Shown: positions 7,829 through 16,005 of the stretch, piece by piece
How the letters are laid out: each line of letters begins with the position of its first letter
Position numbering within the stretch: the stretch's first letter is position 1
From: JADJLQ01 sp034439915
GTDB lineage: Bacteria; Bacteroidota; Bacteroidia; Chitinophagales; Saprospiraceae
Assembly (NCBI GenBank): GCA_034439915.1
Contig: JAWXBI010000094.1
Coordinates: 1 to 44,599, forward strand
DNA: 44,599 nucleotides
Direction of reading: 5' to 3'
Program-made: the position numbers and the translations under genes
The notes under the pieces: model-generated
The model's database searches: none
Seen by the model: only the letters and a program-made list of their open reading frames with translations
Told to the model about the DNA's origin: nothing

Positions 7829-8719
7829 ATGTTAAAAATCTTTTGTTTTGCTTTAGCCTTAGGTGTTCTGCTGATCTCCTGTAAATCAGAAAAACCCAAG
7901 GACTCTATGCCGGAGGCAGCTCCTGCAGCTCCTGCTGTGAAGACCCATAAATTGGTTCAAAAATGGGAAACCGATACCATTCTCAAAGTTCCGGAATCCG
8001 TAATTTTCGATGCAAAAAACCAGGTCTTATATGCGGCTAATATTGATGGTAAAGAACCCTGGGGTGCAGATGGCAAAGGTTCTATTGCCAAGATCGGGCT
8101 TGATGGAAAAATTATTGAGGTAGAATGGGTCAAAGGCCTTCATGCTCCGAAAGGAATGGGAATCCTGAATGACAAACTTTATGTCGCTGACCTCACGGAT
8201 ATTGTGGTGATTGATATTGCTAAAGCGACAATTGACTCCAGGATCAAAGTACCTGGATCCAAAGGCCTCAATGATATTTCCATAGACCCCAGTGGGGTAA
8301 TCTATGTTACCGATTCTCAGGGAAAAAGACTTTACCGGGTAGAAAACAAATCTTCTTCTATGGTTTTGGACTCCTTATCAGGGCCCAATGGAGTACTGGT
8401 CAGCGGTGCTGATCTCTATATTTTAAACAGCGGTGCCTTGAATAAAGTCAATAAAAATGGAAGCCTTTCCGTGATCGCGGAAGGTATGGAAGGCGGGACG
8501 GATGGCGTTGAACATATAAAAAACAATGATTTTGTGGTATCCTGTTGGTCAGGCACCGTATGGTATATCAATACCGATGGCAGAAAAGAAATGCTTTTTG
8601 ACGGCAAATCATTGGGTAAGAACACCGCTGATATTGGGTATGATCCGGCTACCAAAATGGTTTATGTACCTACTTTCTGGAAAAATTCAGTGATTGCATT
8701 TGAATTGATGGAAGAATAA
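7829..8719 (+). CDS. SMP-30/gluconolactonase-like beta-propeller lipoprotein
   Basis: A 296-residue lipoprotein. The signal sequence ends in a lipobox (LLISC, Cys 18) followed by an Ala/Pro-rich linker. The rest shows repeated propeller blades with NHL/SMP-30 character (SKGLNDISIDPSGVIYVTDSQGKRLYRV, SGPNGVLVSGADLYILN, GGTDGVEHIKNNDFVVSCW). Such proteins are lactonases or ligand-binding propellers; the substrate cannot be read from the sequence. It is a single gene, divergent from the operon at 7700, with a strong terminator downstream. A near-match -7 box (TTACTTTG, 7805-7812) precedes it. Confidence 0.85.
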   Translation: MLKIFCFALALGVLLISCKSEKPKDSMPEAAPAAPAVKTHKLVQKWETDTILKVPESVIFDAKNQVLYAANIDGKEPWGADGKGSIAKIGLDGKIIEVEWVKGLHAPKGMGILNDKLYVADLTDIVVIDIAKATIDSRIKVPGSKGLNDISIDPSGVIYVTDSQGKRLYRVENKSSSMVLDSLSGPNGVLVSGADLYILNSGALNKVNKNGSLSVIAEGMEGGTDGVEHIKNNDFVVSCWSGTVWYINTDGRKEMLFDGKSLGKNTADIGYDPATKMVYVPTFWKNSVIAFELMEE

Positions 8720-8749
8720 AAATTGAAGTAATTCGTCTGTTTTATAGGG

Positions 8750-8788
8750 ATGCGAAGGATGAGATTTTATCCTTCGCATTTTTTTTTC
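8750..8788 (+). terminator. Rho-independent terminator
   Basis: A perfect 11-bp stem (ATGCGAAGGAT at 8750-8760 with ATCCTTCGCAT at 8769-8779) and an 8-nt loop are followed by a run of nine T. It ends the transcript of the SMP-30-like lipoprotein gene. Confidence 0.93.
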
Positions 8789-8898
8789 ATACTCCTGGTC
8801 ACCCAAGACCCCTTCGAAGGATCAATCGGCAAACTTTTAATAAATCAAGGCGACCAGACTGCTTGGTGATCCTGAATTTTACTTTTTATCTTTAACCG

Positions 8899-11652
8899 AT
8901 GACCCACCGTCTTCAGCTCACTATCGGTTTTGGATTTTTTTATGTCTCGCTGGTTGCCCAGTTGTTGCAAATCAGTTCAGATCTGAAAGTAGACAGCTGG
9001 ACTTCAAAAGATGGCATGGTAATTCCCTTCGCAGGTCAACCCCTGGTCTCTTATGAAATCGGTGAGCGGTATTACGAATCTGGTGATCCGCAATCTCCTG
9101 TCCGGATTTTATGGGTTCCGGGAACTACACCTTATGAGGTACAAATCATAAATAATTCCAGGGATACACTGGCTGTAAAAAATATTTTGCCGTTTGGTAA
9201 GCGACCTGATCATATTTATATCACCGGCTCTGGAAATCACCCTCTATCCAGAACCCATTTATATCTACCCGGTTTTTCACCAGTAAATATTATCGTGCCT
9301 GACAACGCATGGAACCTGGGATATACCTCGGTTTCCCTTGCCCCGGGTTATACTATTTATGCCCTTACCCGGAGAAAATCGCTGGACAACGGTGTTCGCC
9401 GCCGCTTTGAAACCGTGCTGTATCCCGGAGGGTCGGTGGTATACAATTTTTTTATCGACACCTTTTCCGGAGAATGGCAAAATGGATTACGCGCTTGTTT
9501 TCGCGATAAGAAATTATATGATCTTCCCGTATTCGATGATTCGATGTACAACCGGTCTGACCTTAGGTGGATAAGGTCCGTCAAGATGATACACCTGATC
9601 ATGGGATGGGATAGTCAGCTTTATGACCGGAAACAAAATCAATATGTATTGGGGGATTTTATTCAACGTGGTAAATCCTGGTATGGCGGCGATGATGCCA
9701 TAGGTATATGGCCTACCTGGCCGGCGCTGGGGATTGATCAACGTAACCAGTGGGATATGTTCAGGGATATGCCGGGAGGACTGGTCGCCTTGCGTAAACT
9801 GTCTGACGAATGTCATGCATCCGGTGTGCGTTTTTTTATTTGTTATAATCCTTGGGATGAAAGCACACGCAAAGAAGACCATCTGCAGGGAATGGCCGAA
9901 TTGGTGAAGGCCCTCGATGCCGACGGGGTAGTGCTGGATACCCGTGGAAGCAGCAGCAAAGAATTACAAGCAGCAGTAGACCAGATAAAACCCGGAGTCA
10001 TCATGTATAGTGAAGGTATGGCTGTACCTGCCGACATGGAAACCATCATAGCAGGACGGGTACATAATGCATTGTATTATCCTCCTATCCTCAACTTAAA
10101 TAAGCTGATTCAACCCCCGTTTGCCATTTTCCGGGTTACTGAAATTTATAAAGAGCCGATCCGCAGAGAAATTCACAGTAGTTTATTCAATGGATATGGG
10201 ATAGAATTTAACCTCTTTCATCCCGGCAACCCGGATGGCCAGGAAGACCAATATAAATATCTGGGAAGGTGCCTCAACGTATTACGTGAGCATTCCGCAT
10301 TATTTAACTCCAGAGAATGGACCCCCTTATATCCTTCCCTGCAGGATAGTATCTGGATCAATCACTGGTATACTAAAAACAAAGATGTCTTTACGATATA
10401 TAATTCATTGTCCCGGGGATTCGATGGTGAATTATTTAAAGTGATGGCTAAACCGGGGCGGTGGATTGATTTATGGAACCATAAACCAATCGATATAAAA
10501 TCAGTTATTGACGGTCACGCTATTCCGGTCCGCCTCGATCCATACCCTGGTGTCTTTCAAAACACCAACAATGAAGGATCTATCGGAGTGATCGCCCGTT
10601 TTGAACCTCAACTACGTATCACCATGATAGCGGTTGATCAGGCAGCAGTGTCCGCTGCGAATGGGTCTCACATCTTGATTTGGGCTGGCCTACCGGGATA
10701 CCAGAATACGCCATTAAGGCTTTCAAGAAATCCGCAAACAATTAATCTAACTTCGGTATTTCCCGGATATGAAGGTGATTTTGTCTTTCAGTTGTTTGAT
10801 TCATTGGAATTGATCGATGAAGAAATCATTAGCCTGTCCTCTGCTATGCCGAGGCCAATATCTTCTTTAAACAGGACTACCCGGCATGACCTCAGCCCCG
10901 AAATGGTGGTGATACCAGCCGATACGTTCAGATTTTTTACGACTCATGGAGATGAGTTTATACCGTATCCCGATGACCGGGAAGGGGTATTGCATCAGAT
11001 GCCATCCTATTTTATGGACCGGCATCCGGTCACCAATAAAGAATTTGAAACCTTTCTCAAGAAGTCAGGTTATAAACCTAAAAACAAAATTAATTTCCTA
11101 AAACATTGGAACCTTAAAAAAATACCATCCGGTATGGAGCATCATCCGGTGGTGTATATTTCTATTGAAGATGTCAACGCTTATTGTAAGTGGTCCGGTA
11201 AAAGACTACCTACCGAACTGGAATGGCAGTATGCTGCACAAACTCCAAAAAGGTATAGGTGGCCCTGGGGAAATGAGGCGGGAATAACCCATACGGAATC
11301 TGAACAGATCACGGAGACACTGACCCATACCCGGTTTAGCTCATTTGATTCTTCCCGGGCCAATCCCGGCAATGGCCATCCGGACCAAGTGGGTAGCTAT
11401 CCACGCGGTAAAAATGAATACGGACTGAGTGATCTGGTAGGCTCAGTATGGCAAATGACGACCGATCGGTATCAAACAGGCTCCTACGAATACATCATGC
11501 TGAAAGGTGGCAGCTATTATAAGCCCACAGCCAGCTGGTGGTATGTACAAGGGGGACCTCAGCCCCTGACCTGGCGGCAAATGTTGTTGTTGGTTGATCA
11601 GGGATTTGAAAGGAAGTCAACCGTGGGATTTCGTTGTGTGAGGGATAAATAG
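8899..11652 (+). CDS. Exported glycosidase-like barrel fused to a SUMF1/FGE-like domain
   Basis: A 917-residue protein with a signal peptide (about 1-21), an N-terminal beta-rich region, and a probable TIM-barrel glycosidase-like region (about 220-520). In the barrel, Asp347 (DGVVLDTRG) and Glu372 (MYSEGM) sit at ends of likely strands and could be catalytic; this is inference. Residues 669-917 are a formylglycine-generating-enzyme/SUMF1-type domain (MVVIPADTF, MDRHPVTNKEFE, RLPTELEWQYAA, NEYGLSDLVGSVWQM, VGFRC). The paired cysteines of true FGE are missing from the KGGSYYKPTASWWYVQGG segment, so it is unlikely to mature sulfatases. It lies just upstream of the truncated susC and probably belonged to the same catabolic locus. 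Confidence 0.78.
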   Translation: MTHRLQLTIGFGFFYVSLVAQLLQISSDLKVDSWTSKDGMVIPFAGQPLVSYEIGERYYESGDPQSPVRILWVPGTTPYEVQIINNSRDTLAVKNILPFGKRPDHIYITGSGNHPLSRTHLYLPGFSPVNIIVPDNAWNLGYTSVSLAPGYTIYALTRRKSLDNGVRRRFETVLYPGGSVVYNFFIDTFSGEWQNGLRACFRDKKLYDLPVFDDSMYNRSDLRWIRSVKMIHLIMGWDSQLYDRKQNQYVLGDFIQRGKSWYGGDDAIGIWPTWPALGIDQRNQWDMFRDMPGGLVALRKLSDECHASGVRFFICYNPWDESTRKEDHLQGMAELVKALDADGVVLDTRGSSSKELQAAVDQIKPGVIMYSEGMAVPADMETIIAGRVHNALYYPPILNLNKLIQPPFAIFRVTEIYKEPIRREIHSSLFNGYGIEFNLFHPGNPDGQEDQYKYLGRCLNVLREHSALFNSREWTPLYPSLQDSIWINHWYTKNKDVFTIYNSLSRGFDGELFKVMAKPGRWIDLWNHKPIDIKSVIDGHAIPVRLDPYPGVFQNTNNEGSIGVIARFEPQLRITMIAVDQAAVSAANGSHILIWAGLPGYQNTPLRLSRNPQTINLTSVFPGYEGDFVFQLFDSLELIDEEIISLSSAMPRPISSLNRTTRHDLSPEMVVIPADTFRFFTTHGDEFIPYPDDREGVLHQMPSYFMDRHPVTNKEFETFLKKSGYKPKNKINFLKHWNLKKIPSGMEHHPVVYISIEDVNAYCKWSGKRLPTELEWQYAAQTPKRYRWPWGNEAGITHTESEQITETLTHTRFSSFDSSRANPGNGHPDQVGSYPRGKNEYGLSDLVGSVWQMTTDRYQTGSYEYIMLKGGSYYKPTASWWYVQGGPQPLTWRQMLLLVDQGFERKSTVGFRCVRDK

Positions 11653-11953
11653 TTCTGAGCAGGAGGGATTTACATACGATCACAGAACGGGCACCTTAAT
11701 TTCCACTTTTCAATACGGAGATAAGTTGCCAATTAAAGTTAAAGTTCGTTTTATCATTACGACATCGTTTCATTTGTACTAAAAAAATATTATAGCATTT
11801 AATCCTGACTTTTTATTATACAAGATCATATTAACGGCTGACGAAATCGATTTCGTAAATATAATAGTTGGGTAACATGAAATAGTAAGTAAAAATGGGG
11901 CACATGAATGACCTTTGTGCAAGGCTCTACATCACCTAACAAAACTATCACTC
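11653..11953. other. Intergenic region upstream of the susC remnant
   Basis: About 300 bp without a convincing gene. It holds a perfect 16-bp palindrome (11841-11856), taken to be a LacI-type operator, and a near-match -7 box (GACCTTTG, 11911-11918) before the susC start. No other structure was seen. Confidence 0.6.
11841..11856. promoter_or_regulatory. Probable LacI-family operator upstream of susC
   Basis: ACGAAATCGATTTCGT is a perfect 16-bp palindrome with a central CG, the form usual for LacI-family sites. Its core CGAAATCGATTTCG differs by one base from the palindrome at 12760-12773, next to the lacI remnant. It lies about 100 bp before the susC start codon. Confidence 0.7.
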
Positions 11954-12382
11954 ATGAAGATTAATTACTCCAACAAGCTGGTTGCGATTATTAGTATTTA
12001 CCGATTACCCCTTTTATTTCTTTGTTTTTTTATACTGATGACACCGCTGAAGGTAGCTGCACATATTGTTACCAAAGGGACGGATGCCATGGAGATTAAA
12101 GGCAGAGTGACCGATGCAGAGACCGGAGAACCATTGATCGGTTGTACCGTTCAGGTTAAAGGATCCGGAGAAGGTACGGCAACGGATGCCAACGGTTCTT
12201 ATCAACTGAAAGCACCGGACGGTCAGGCGGTGCTGGTTTTTAACTATGTGGGATATAAGGAAACTGAAATTCCGGTCAACGACAGGATTGAGATCGATGT
12301 CACCCTCTCGCCGGCGGTATCCGAATTGTCACAAGTGGTGGTCATCGGATATGGAAGTGCTACCAAAAGGGATGTGACGGGC
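11954..12382 (+). pseudogene. SusC/RagA-type TonB-dependent receptor, 5' fragment
   Basis: Intact SusC proteins exceed 900 residues; only the first about 143 codons remain. Seen: a signal sequence after the ATG at 11954, a CarboxypepD_reg-like domain (MEIKGRVTDAETGEPLIG to ETEIPVNDRIEIDVTLSP), and the start of the plug (SQVVVIGYGSATKRDVTG). After DVTG the frame runs into the complementary strand of a lacI fragment and stops at 12481, so the chimeric tail is meaningless. The break lies at about 12371-12382. The intact protein would have imported a glycan or sugar-like nutrient with a SusD partner, which is absent. Confidence 0.9.
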
Positions 12383-12709
12383 GATGGAATTTTCGATTGC
12401 ACTATTTTCATGGGTGAGGTAAATCAGTACATGATAACCCAGGGAATGGGCTACCGATTCAATGCCGTTGATGGCTTTTGAAAAAAAAATATCTTCTACT
12501 TCCGGTACCACAATGGCAATAGTCTTGCTATTTTTTCTGCGCAGGCCACTGGCGTATGGGTTAGGTGTAAAATGCAGTTTCTGTGCTAATTCAACGACCC
12601 GTTGTTTGGTTTGCTGGCTGATTTCATAACTGTCCCTCAATGCTTTGGAAACCTTGGAAGGCGATAGCCCGAGGGCTTTGGCAAGGACTTTAATACTTAC
12701 GGTTGCCAT
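12371..12709 (-). pseudogene. LacI-family transcriptional regulator, 5' fragment
   Basis: Encodes the N-terminal helix-turn-helix (VSIKVLAKALGLSPSKVSKALRDSYEIS), the hinge region (HFTPNPYASGLRRKNSKTIAIVVP) and the beginning of the ligand-binding domain, up to THENSAIENSIARHI. Relatives continue with a GRVDG-type motif, but here the frame enters the antisense of susC and stops at 12329. About one third of the protein is left, so it cannot form a normal sensor, although the DNA-binding head could still be made. It is divergent from the inositol oxygenase gene and has its own -7 box and operator. Confidence 0.9.
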
Positions 12710-12744
12710 GACTTAAACAAAATGGATACGCTGAACACCAAAGG

Positions 12745-12752
12745 CAAATATA
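12745..12752 (-). promoter_or_regulatory. -7 promoter box of the lacI remnant
   Basis: The minus strand reads TATATTTG, a perfect TAnnTTTG match, about 35 nt upstream of the lacI start codon. The operator palindrome at 12760-12773 lies directly upstream of this box, where a bound repressor would block transcription. This fits autoregulation. Confidence 0.65.
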
Positions 12753-12759
12753 AATTTTT

Positions 12760-12773
12760 CGAAATCAATTTCG
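12760..12773. promoter_or_regulatory. Probable LacI-family operator between lacI and the inositol oxygenase gene
   Basis: CGAAAT-CA-ATTTCG: perfect 6-bp arms, identical to those of the site at 11842-11855. It lies between the divergent -7 boxes of lacI (12745-12752) and of the oxygenase gene (12796-12803), so one site could control both. Confidence 0.7.
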
Positions 12774-12795
12774 TATTTTGATTTCCTGCAACGCT

Positions 12796-12803
12796 TATCT
12801 TTG
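12796..12803 (+). promoter_or_regulatory. -7 promoter box of the inositol oxygenase gene
   Basis: TATCTTTG is a perfect Bacteroidota -7 element 72 bp before the start codon. A TTTG at 12777-12780 could be the upstream element, but the 15-bp spacing is shorter than usual. Confidence 0.65.
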
Positions 12804-12875
12804 GTATTGGGAATACTAAAATTCAAGCTGAAGTAGTTAATTTTAATCCCGCTTAAAAAATACACATTTACGGTC

Positions 12876-13757
12876 ATGGATAAAAAATTTAGCAGCCAGG
12901 AGATCAGTCCATTAGCTTCATTAGACGAATGGGAAGACGATGTTTTAGTTCGTTACCCCGATCCGGAAAGTATAGCCAAAAATAAAAGCACGGAAGCCTA
13001 CCGCAACTATGAGGCACCGGTACGGGATACGGTAAAAGAATTTTACCGACTCAACCACACCTATCAAACCTATGATTTTGTAGTTCAGAAAAAAAATGAC
13101 TTTTTAAAGTTTGATAAAAAAGAAATGCCAATCTGGGATGCCTTCCAGTTTCTGAATCAATTGGTGGATGATTCCGACCCGGACACAGACCTGGATCAAC
13201 TGCAACATTTATTACAAACTTCTGAAGCCATCCGGGCAGATGGCCATCCGGACTGGATGGTGCTTACCGGTTTGATGCACGATATGGGAAAAGTATTATG
13301 CCTTTTTGGAGAACCCCAATGGGCGGTAGTTGGCGATACGTTTCCGGTTGGATGCGCCTATTCTGATAAGGTGGTGTATCCCGAATATTTTAAACTGAAT
13401 CCCGATTTCACCAATGGGACTTACCAACATACGCTGGGAGTATATCAGGAAGGATGCGGGCTTCGAAATGTGCACATGTCCTGGGGGCACGATGAGTATG
13501 TTTATCATATGATGAAAAACTATCTCCCCGAATCAGGGTTGTATATGCTGAGGTATCACTCCTTTTATGCCTGGCACCGGGAGAATCAATACCAATACCT
13601 CCTGGATGATCGCGACAGGGAAATGCTTAAATGGGTCAACTTGTTTAATCCTTATGATTTGTATTCCAAGTCGCCAACTCCGCCGGATTGGAAATCATTA
13701 AGACCCTATTATGAAGATTTGGTTGCGAAGTATCTGCCTACAACTTTAAAGTTTTAA
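12876..13757 (+). CDS. myo-Inositol oxygenase (MIOX)
   Basis: Diiron enzyme that cleaves myo-inositol with O2 to D-glucuronate in the cytoplasm. The 293 residues match eukaryotic MIOX in length. The iron ligands can be placed by motif: His111 (LQHLLQTSE), His135-Asp136 (GLMHDMGK), His205 (SWGHDEY), His228 (RYHSFYAWH) and Asp261 (NPYDLYSK). The gene is divergent from the lacI remnant and carries a perfect -7 box and a nearby operator. It appears to be the intact survivor of a larger inositol or glycan catabolic locus. With the repressor truncated it may now be constitutive (inference). Confidence 0.93.
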   Translation: MDKKFSSQEISPLASLDEWEDDVLVRYPDPESIAKNKSTEAYRNYEAPVRDTVKEFYRLNHTYQTYDFVVQKKNDFLKFDKKEMPIWDAFQFLNQLVDDSDPDTDLDQLQHLLQTSEAIRADGHPDWMVLTGLMHDMGKVLCLFGEPQWAVVGDTFPVGCAYSDKVVYPEYFKLNPDFTNGTYQHTLGVYQEGCGLRNVHMSWGHDEYVYHMMKNYLPESGLYMLRYHSFYAWHRENQYQYLLDDRDREMLKWVNLFNPYDLYSKSPTPPDWKSLRPYYEDLVAKYLPTTLKF

Positions 13758-13785
13758 TAGAAGACACCGCTCCGAAATTTTGAGA

Positions 13786-13861
13786 GGTCAGAAGGTCAAG
13801 GGTCAGAAGGTCAAGGGTCAAGGGTTAAGACCTTTCACCTTTCACCTTTCCCCTTTCACCC
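13786..13861. repeat. Heptanucleotide-based low-complexity array
   Basis: A 15-bp direct repeat (GGTCAGAAGGTCAAG at 13786 and 13801) is followed by 7-bp steps GGTCAAG, GGTTAAG and then ACCTTTC three times and CCCTTTC. The first half is purine-rich and the second pyrimidine-rich, so the two halves are loosely complementary. It lies between convergent genes. Confidence 0.8.
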
Positions 13862-13887
13862 TTTTCCTCTTCGCCCATACCCCCAGT

Positions 13888-15174
13888 CTACCATTTCGGT
13901 ATATAAAAATCTTTATACCCCAAGCCTGCCTGTTTGATTACGTCGAAGATATACGTAGAGGTTTCCATCCTGGATGGTGGCACCAAATGTGATACTGTAA
14001 ACTTGCAACCTTCGGATTTTGCCATTTTAATAAAATCCAGGGAAGGGGTTTGGGTTTCATTATTTATTTCGATGGCTATTTGATGTTGCCTGGCCAGCCT
14101 GATGTAAGGGAGATTATTTTCAATATCACCGTGATGTACCCAGATCTTAATTTTACCGGAAGCGAGCATTTTTTTTGATTTCAACAGGTCGGAACATTCG
14201 CCAATAACGTAATCAAACGGTGCGGAAATTTCAGGGCTGACGTCCATGTAATTTGATTCATTTACTTTAAGTCCTTTAAATACCGGAGCGTTGGCTATTT
14301 CGCGGAGTTTATTCTGCATGACCCGGTTTAAGGTATCCTCCAGGGGAATTACGGCCGCAACATTGATCCCGGATTGATAATAACAGGCCAACATGGAATC
14401 CATCGTGATACCGGCACCCGGATTCAGATCAATAAATGCAAATTGTCGTCCCTGTAAAACTTTCAGGCTGTCGTACCAGGGGCCAAATTTGTCTGCCGCA
14501 CCCAGAGTAGGAGCATCATCCGGTAACCTTCGGATACGGATACTGCGAAAATGCACTTTACTGAGCGGATCATGGCATTGCAAAGCAATGGTCCCTTTGT
14601 TGAACTGACGCGCGGGAGGAATACCATGGGATGCCGGGTCTTCAGGTTCGGTATAATCAACGATCAGCATACTGTCTATCCATATTTTTACATTCTTGCC
14701 CTGGACGATTACCCTGGTTTTATACCATATACTGTCTTTGGTAAATGTTTGATAGATATTCCTAACACCATATAAACTGCCTGATTTTTTTAATTCGATA
14801 CCCTCACCCAGTCCGATGTGGCTATTGTTGACCTGGACTTCTATTCCGGTATTGGGCCATCCCTCCGCTTGAAAATGGGTATGAAAATAAATCCCCGAAT
14901 TAGCTTGTTGATGGGTCTTGACTTCGGCAATAATCTCGAAATTTTTAAAGGTATCCCGCAGGTATTCTCCCTGGTAAAATAAATGGGAACGCTCACCAAC
15001 AGCCTGGATAACCCCGTCCACCACGGACCAGGAAGAATCGCGCTCATTTGCTTTCCATCCCTGAAGGTCCTTTCCATTAAATAATTCCAGCCATTCCTGG
15101 TCTTTATCCTTTTTACAGGACACCAGACCGGCCAAAATTAAATAAAGGCCGCAGAAATAATACAATAGCTTCAT
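13888..15174 (-). CDS. DUF1080 lipoprotein with degenerate PHP-like domain
   Basis: A 428-residue lipoprotein (lipobox LVSC, Cys 20). Residues about 28-218 form a 3-keto-disaccharide-hydrolase/DUF1080 laminin-G-like domain (LELFNGKDLQGWKA, NSGIYFHTHF, IALQCHDPLSKVHFRSIRIR). Residues about 245-428 have the layout of a PHP phosphoesterase (FAFIDLNPGAG, WVHHGDIENN, IAIEINNETQTPSLDFIKMAKSEGCKFTVSH). Most metal-binding histidines are replaced; for example the usual DLHxHT-type motif reads DLNPGAG. The second domain is therefore probably not a standard metalloenzyme. Likely role: carbohydrate binding or processing in the periplasm. It is a single gene. Confidence 0.8.
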   Translation of the reverse strand: MKLLYYFCGLYLILAGLVSCKKDKDQEWLELFNGKDLQGWKANERDSSWSVVDGVIQAVGERSHLFYQGEYLRDTFKNFEIIAEVKTHQQANSGIYFHTHFQAEGWPNTGIEVQVNNSHIGLGEGIELKKSGSLYGVRNIYQTFTKDSIWYKTRVIVQGKNVKIWIDSMLIVDYTEPEDPASHGIPPARQFNKGTIALQCHDPLSKVHFRSIRIRRLPDDAPTLGAADKFGPWYDSLKVLQGRQFAFIDLNPGAGITMDSMLACYYQSGINVAAVIPLEDTLNRVMQNKLREIANAPVFKGLKVNESNYMDVSPEISAPFDYVIGECSDLLKSKKMLASGKIKIWVHHGDIENNLPYIRLARQHQIAIEINNETQTPSLDFIKMAKSEGCKFTVSHLVPPSRMETSTYIFDVIKQAGLGYKDFYIPKW

Positions 15175-15321
15175 AGACAGGTATTTTTTTTTAAAATTAA
15201 TACAAGTCTAAGAAACAAAGCTCAAAGAATTTAAGATTTTCTAATGCGTATTCCCTTGTGCCGTGACCATGCGAAGTATCAATTTAACAAACCGGATGGA
15301 ATAGAGAGAACAGGGAGCAGA

Positions 15322-15927
15322 CTAAAGGGTTTGTTCCCTCACTAGTTTGGCTTTTTCTGCTTCCCAGTCCTCCTGGGTATCTATGTCCCGGAGCGTTGGG
15401 AGTAGTTTATACAATAATCGTTTTTGTTGCAGGATTTTTACAATTTCCGGCAGCACCTGATCTGTACTCCAGGGTATATTTTGAAACAATTCCGGAATCA
15501 AAACATTCATTCCCAGCAGATAGAATCCACCATCTTCAGAAGGTCCGATGACCACATCATGGAAGTCCAGATGGGTATAAGCCTGTTCAATCAATTGTTG
15601 GGTTATGCCCAGGCAGTCACTTCCAATTATGATTTTTTTGTCGTAATCTGAAACCTGATTAAATGCATTAAACATCCGGCTACCCAGGTCATCACCCTGT
15701 TGAACATTTTTGCTGAATTTTTTTTCGGGCCAGGTATCGTGTCGCTCCACGCGGTCAGAATAAAACAAAAGGCGCGCTGCATCTATGCCGGATATCACCA
15801 ACCGGGTATGGTCCATCAGGCTTTTATAAATTTCCAATGCCGTTTTATCACCCATACTGGAAGCCAGCCGGGTTTTCACCTTACCCAATACCGGGTTTTT
15901 AATAAAAATAATGAGTGCCTGTTCCAT
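15322..15927 (-). CDS. TIGR04282-type glycosyltransferase (DUF2064)
   Basis: A 201-residue protein with a nucleotide-diphospho-sugar transferase fold. Motifs: an N-terminal IIFIKNPVLGKVKTRLA, a central IIIGSDCLGITQQLI, and VIGPSEDGGFYLLGM, all typical of the family annotated as arsenosugar biosynthesis glycosyltransferase, though the substrate in most members is unknown. The ATG at 15927 is chosen over an upstream ATG at 15981 because the family begins just before the KNPxxGKVKTRL motif. It follows the efflux adaptor gene by 78 bp and may be co-transcribed. Confidence 0.85.
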   Translation of the reverse strand: MEQALIIFIKNPVLGKVKTRLASSMGDKTALEIYKSLMDHTRLVISGIDAARLLFYSDRVERHDTWPEKKFSKNVQQGDDLGSRMFNAFNQVSDYDKKIIIGSDCLGITQQLIEQAYTHLDFHDVVIGPSEDGGFYLLGMNVLIPELFQNIPWSTDQVLPEIVKILQQKRLLYKLLPTLRDIDTQEDWEAEKAKLVREQTL

Positions 15928-16005
15928 AACACTTCTTACAGGATTCTGCTTTTTACGGTGCAAAATTAAGGCATAAAGCAATAATGAAAAAGAGAAGATC
16001 TGAAT

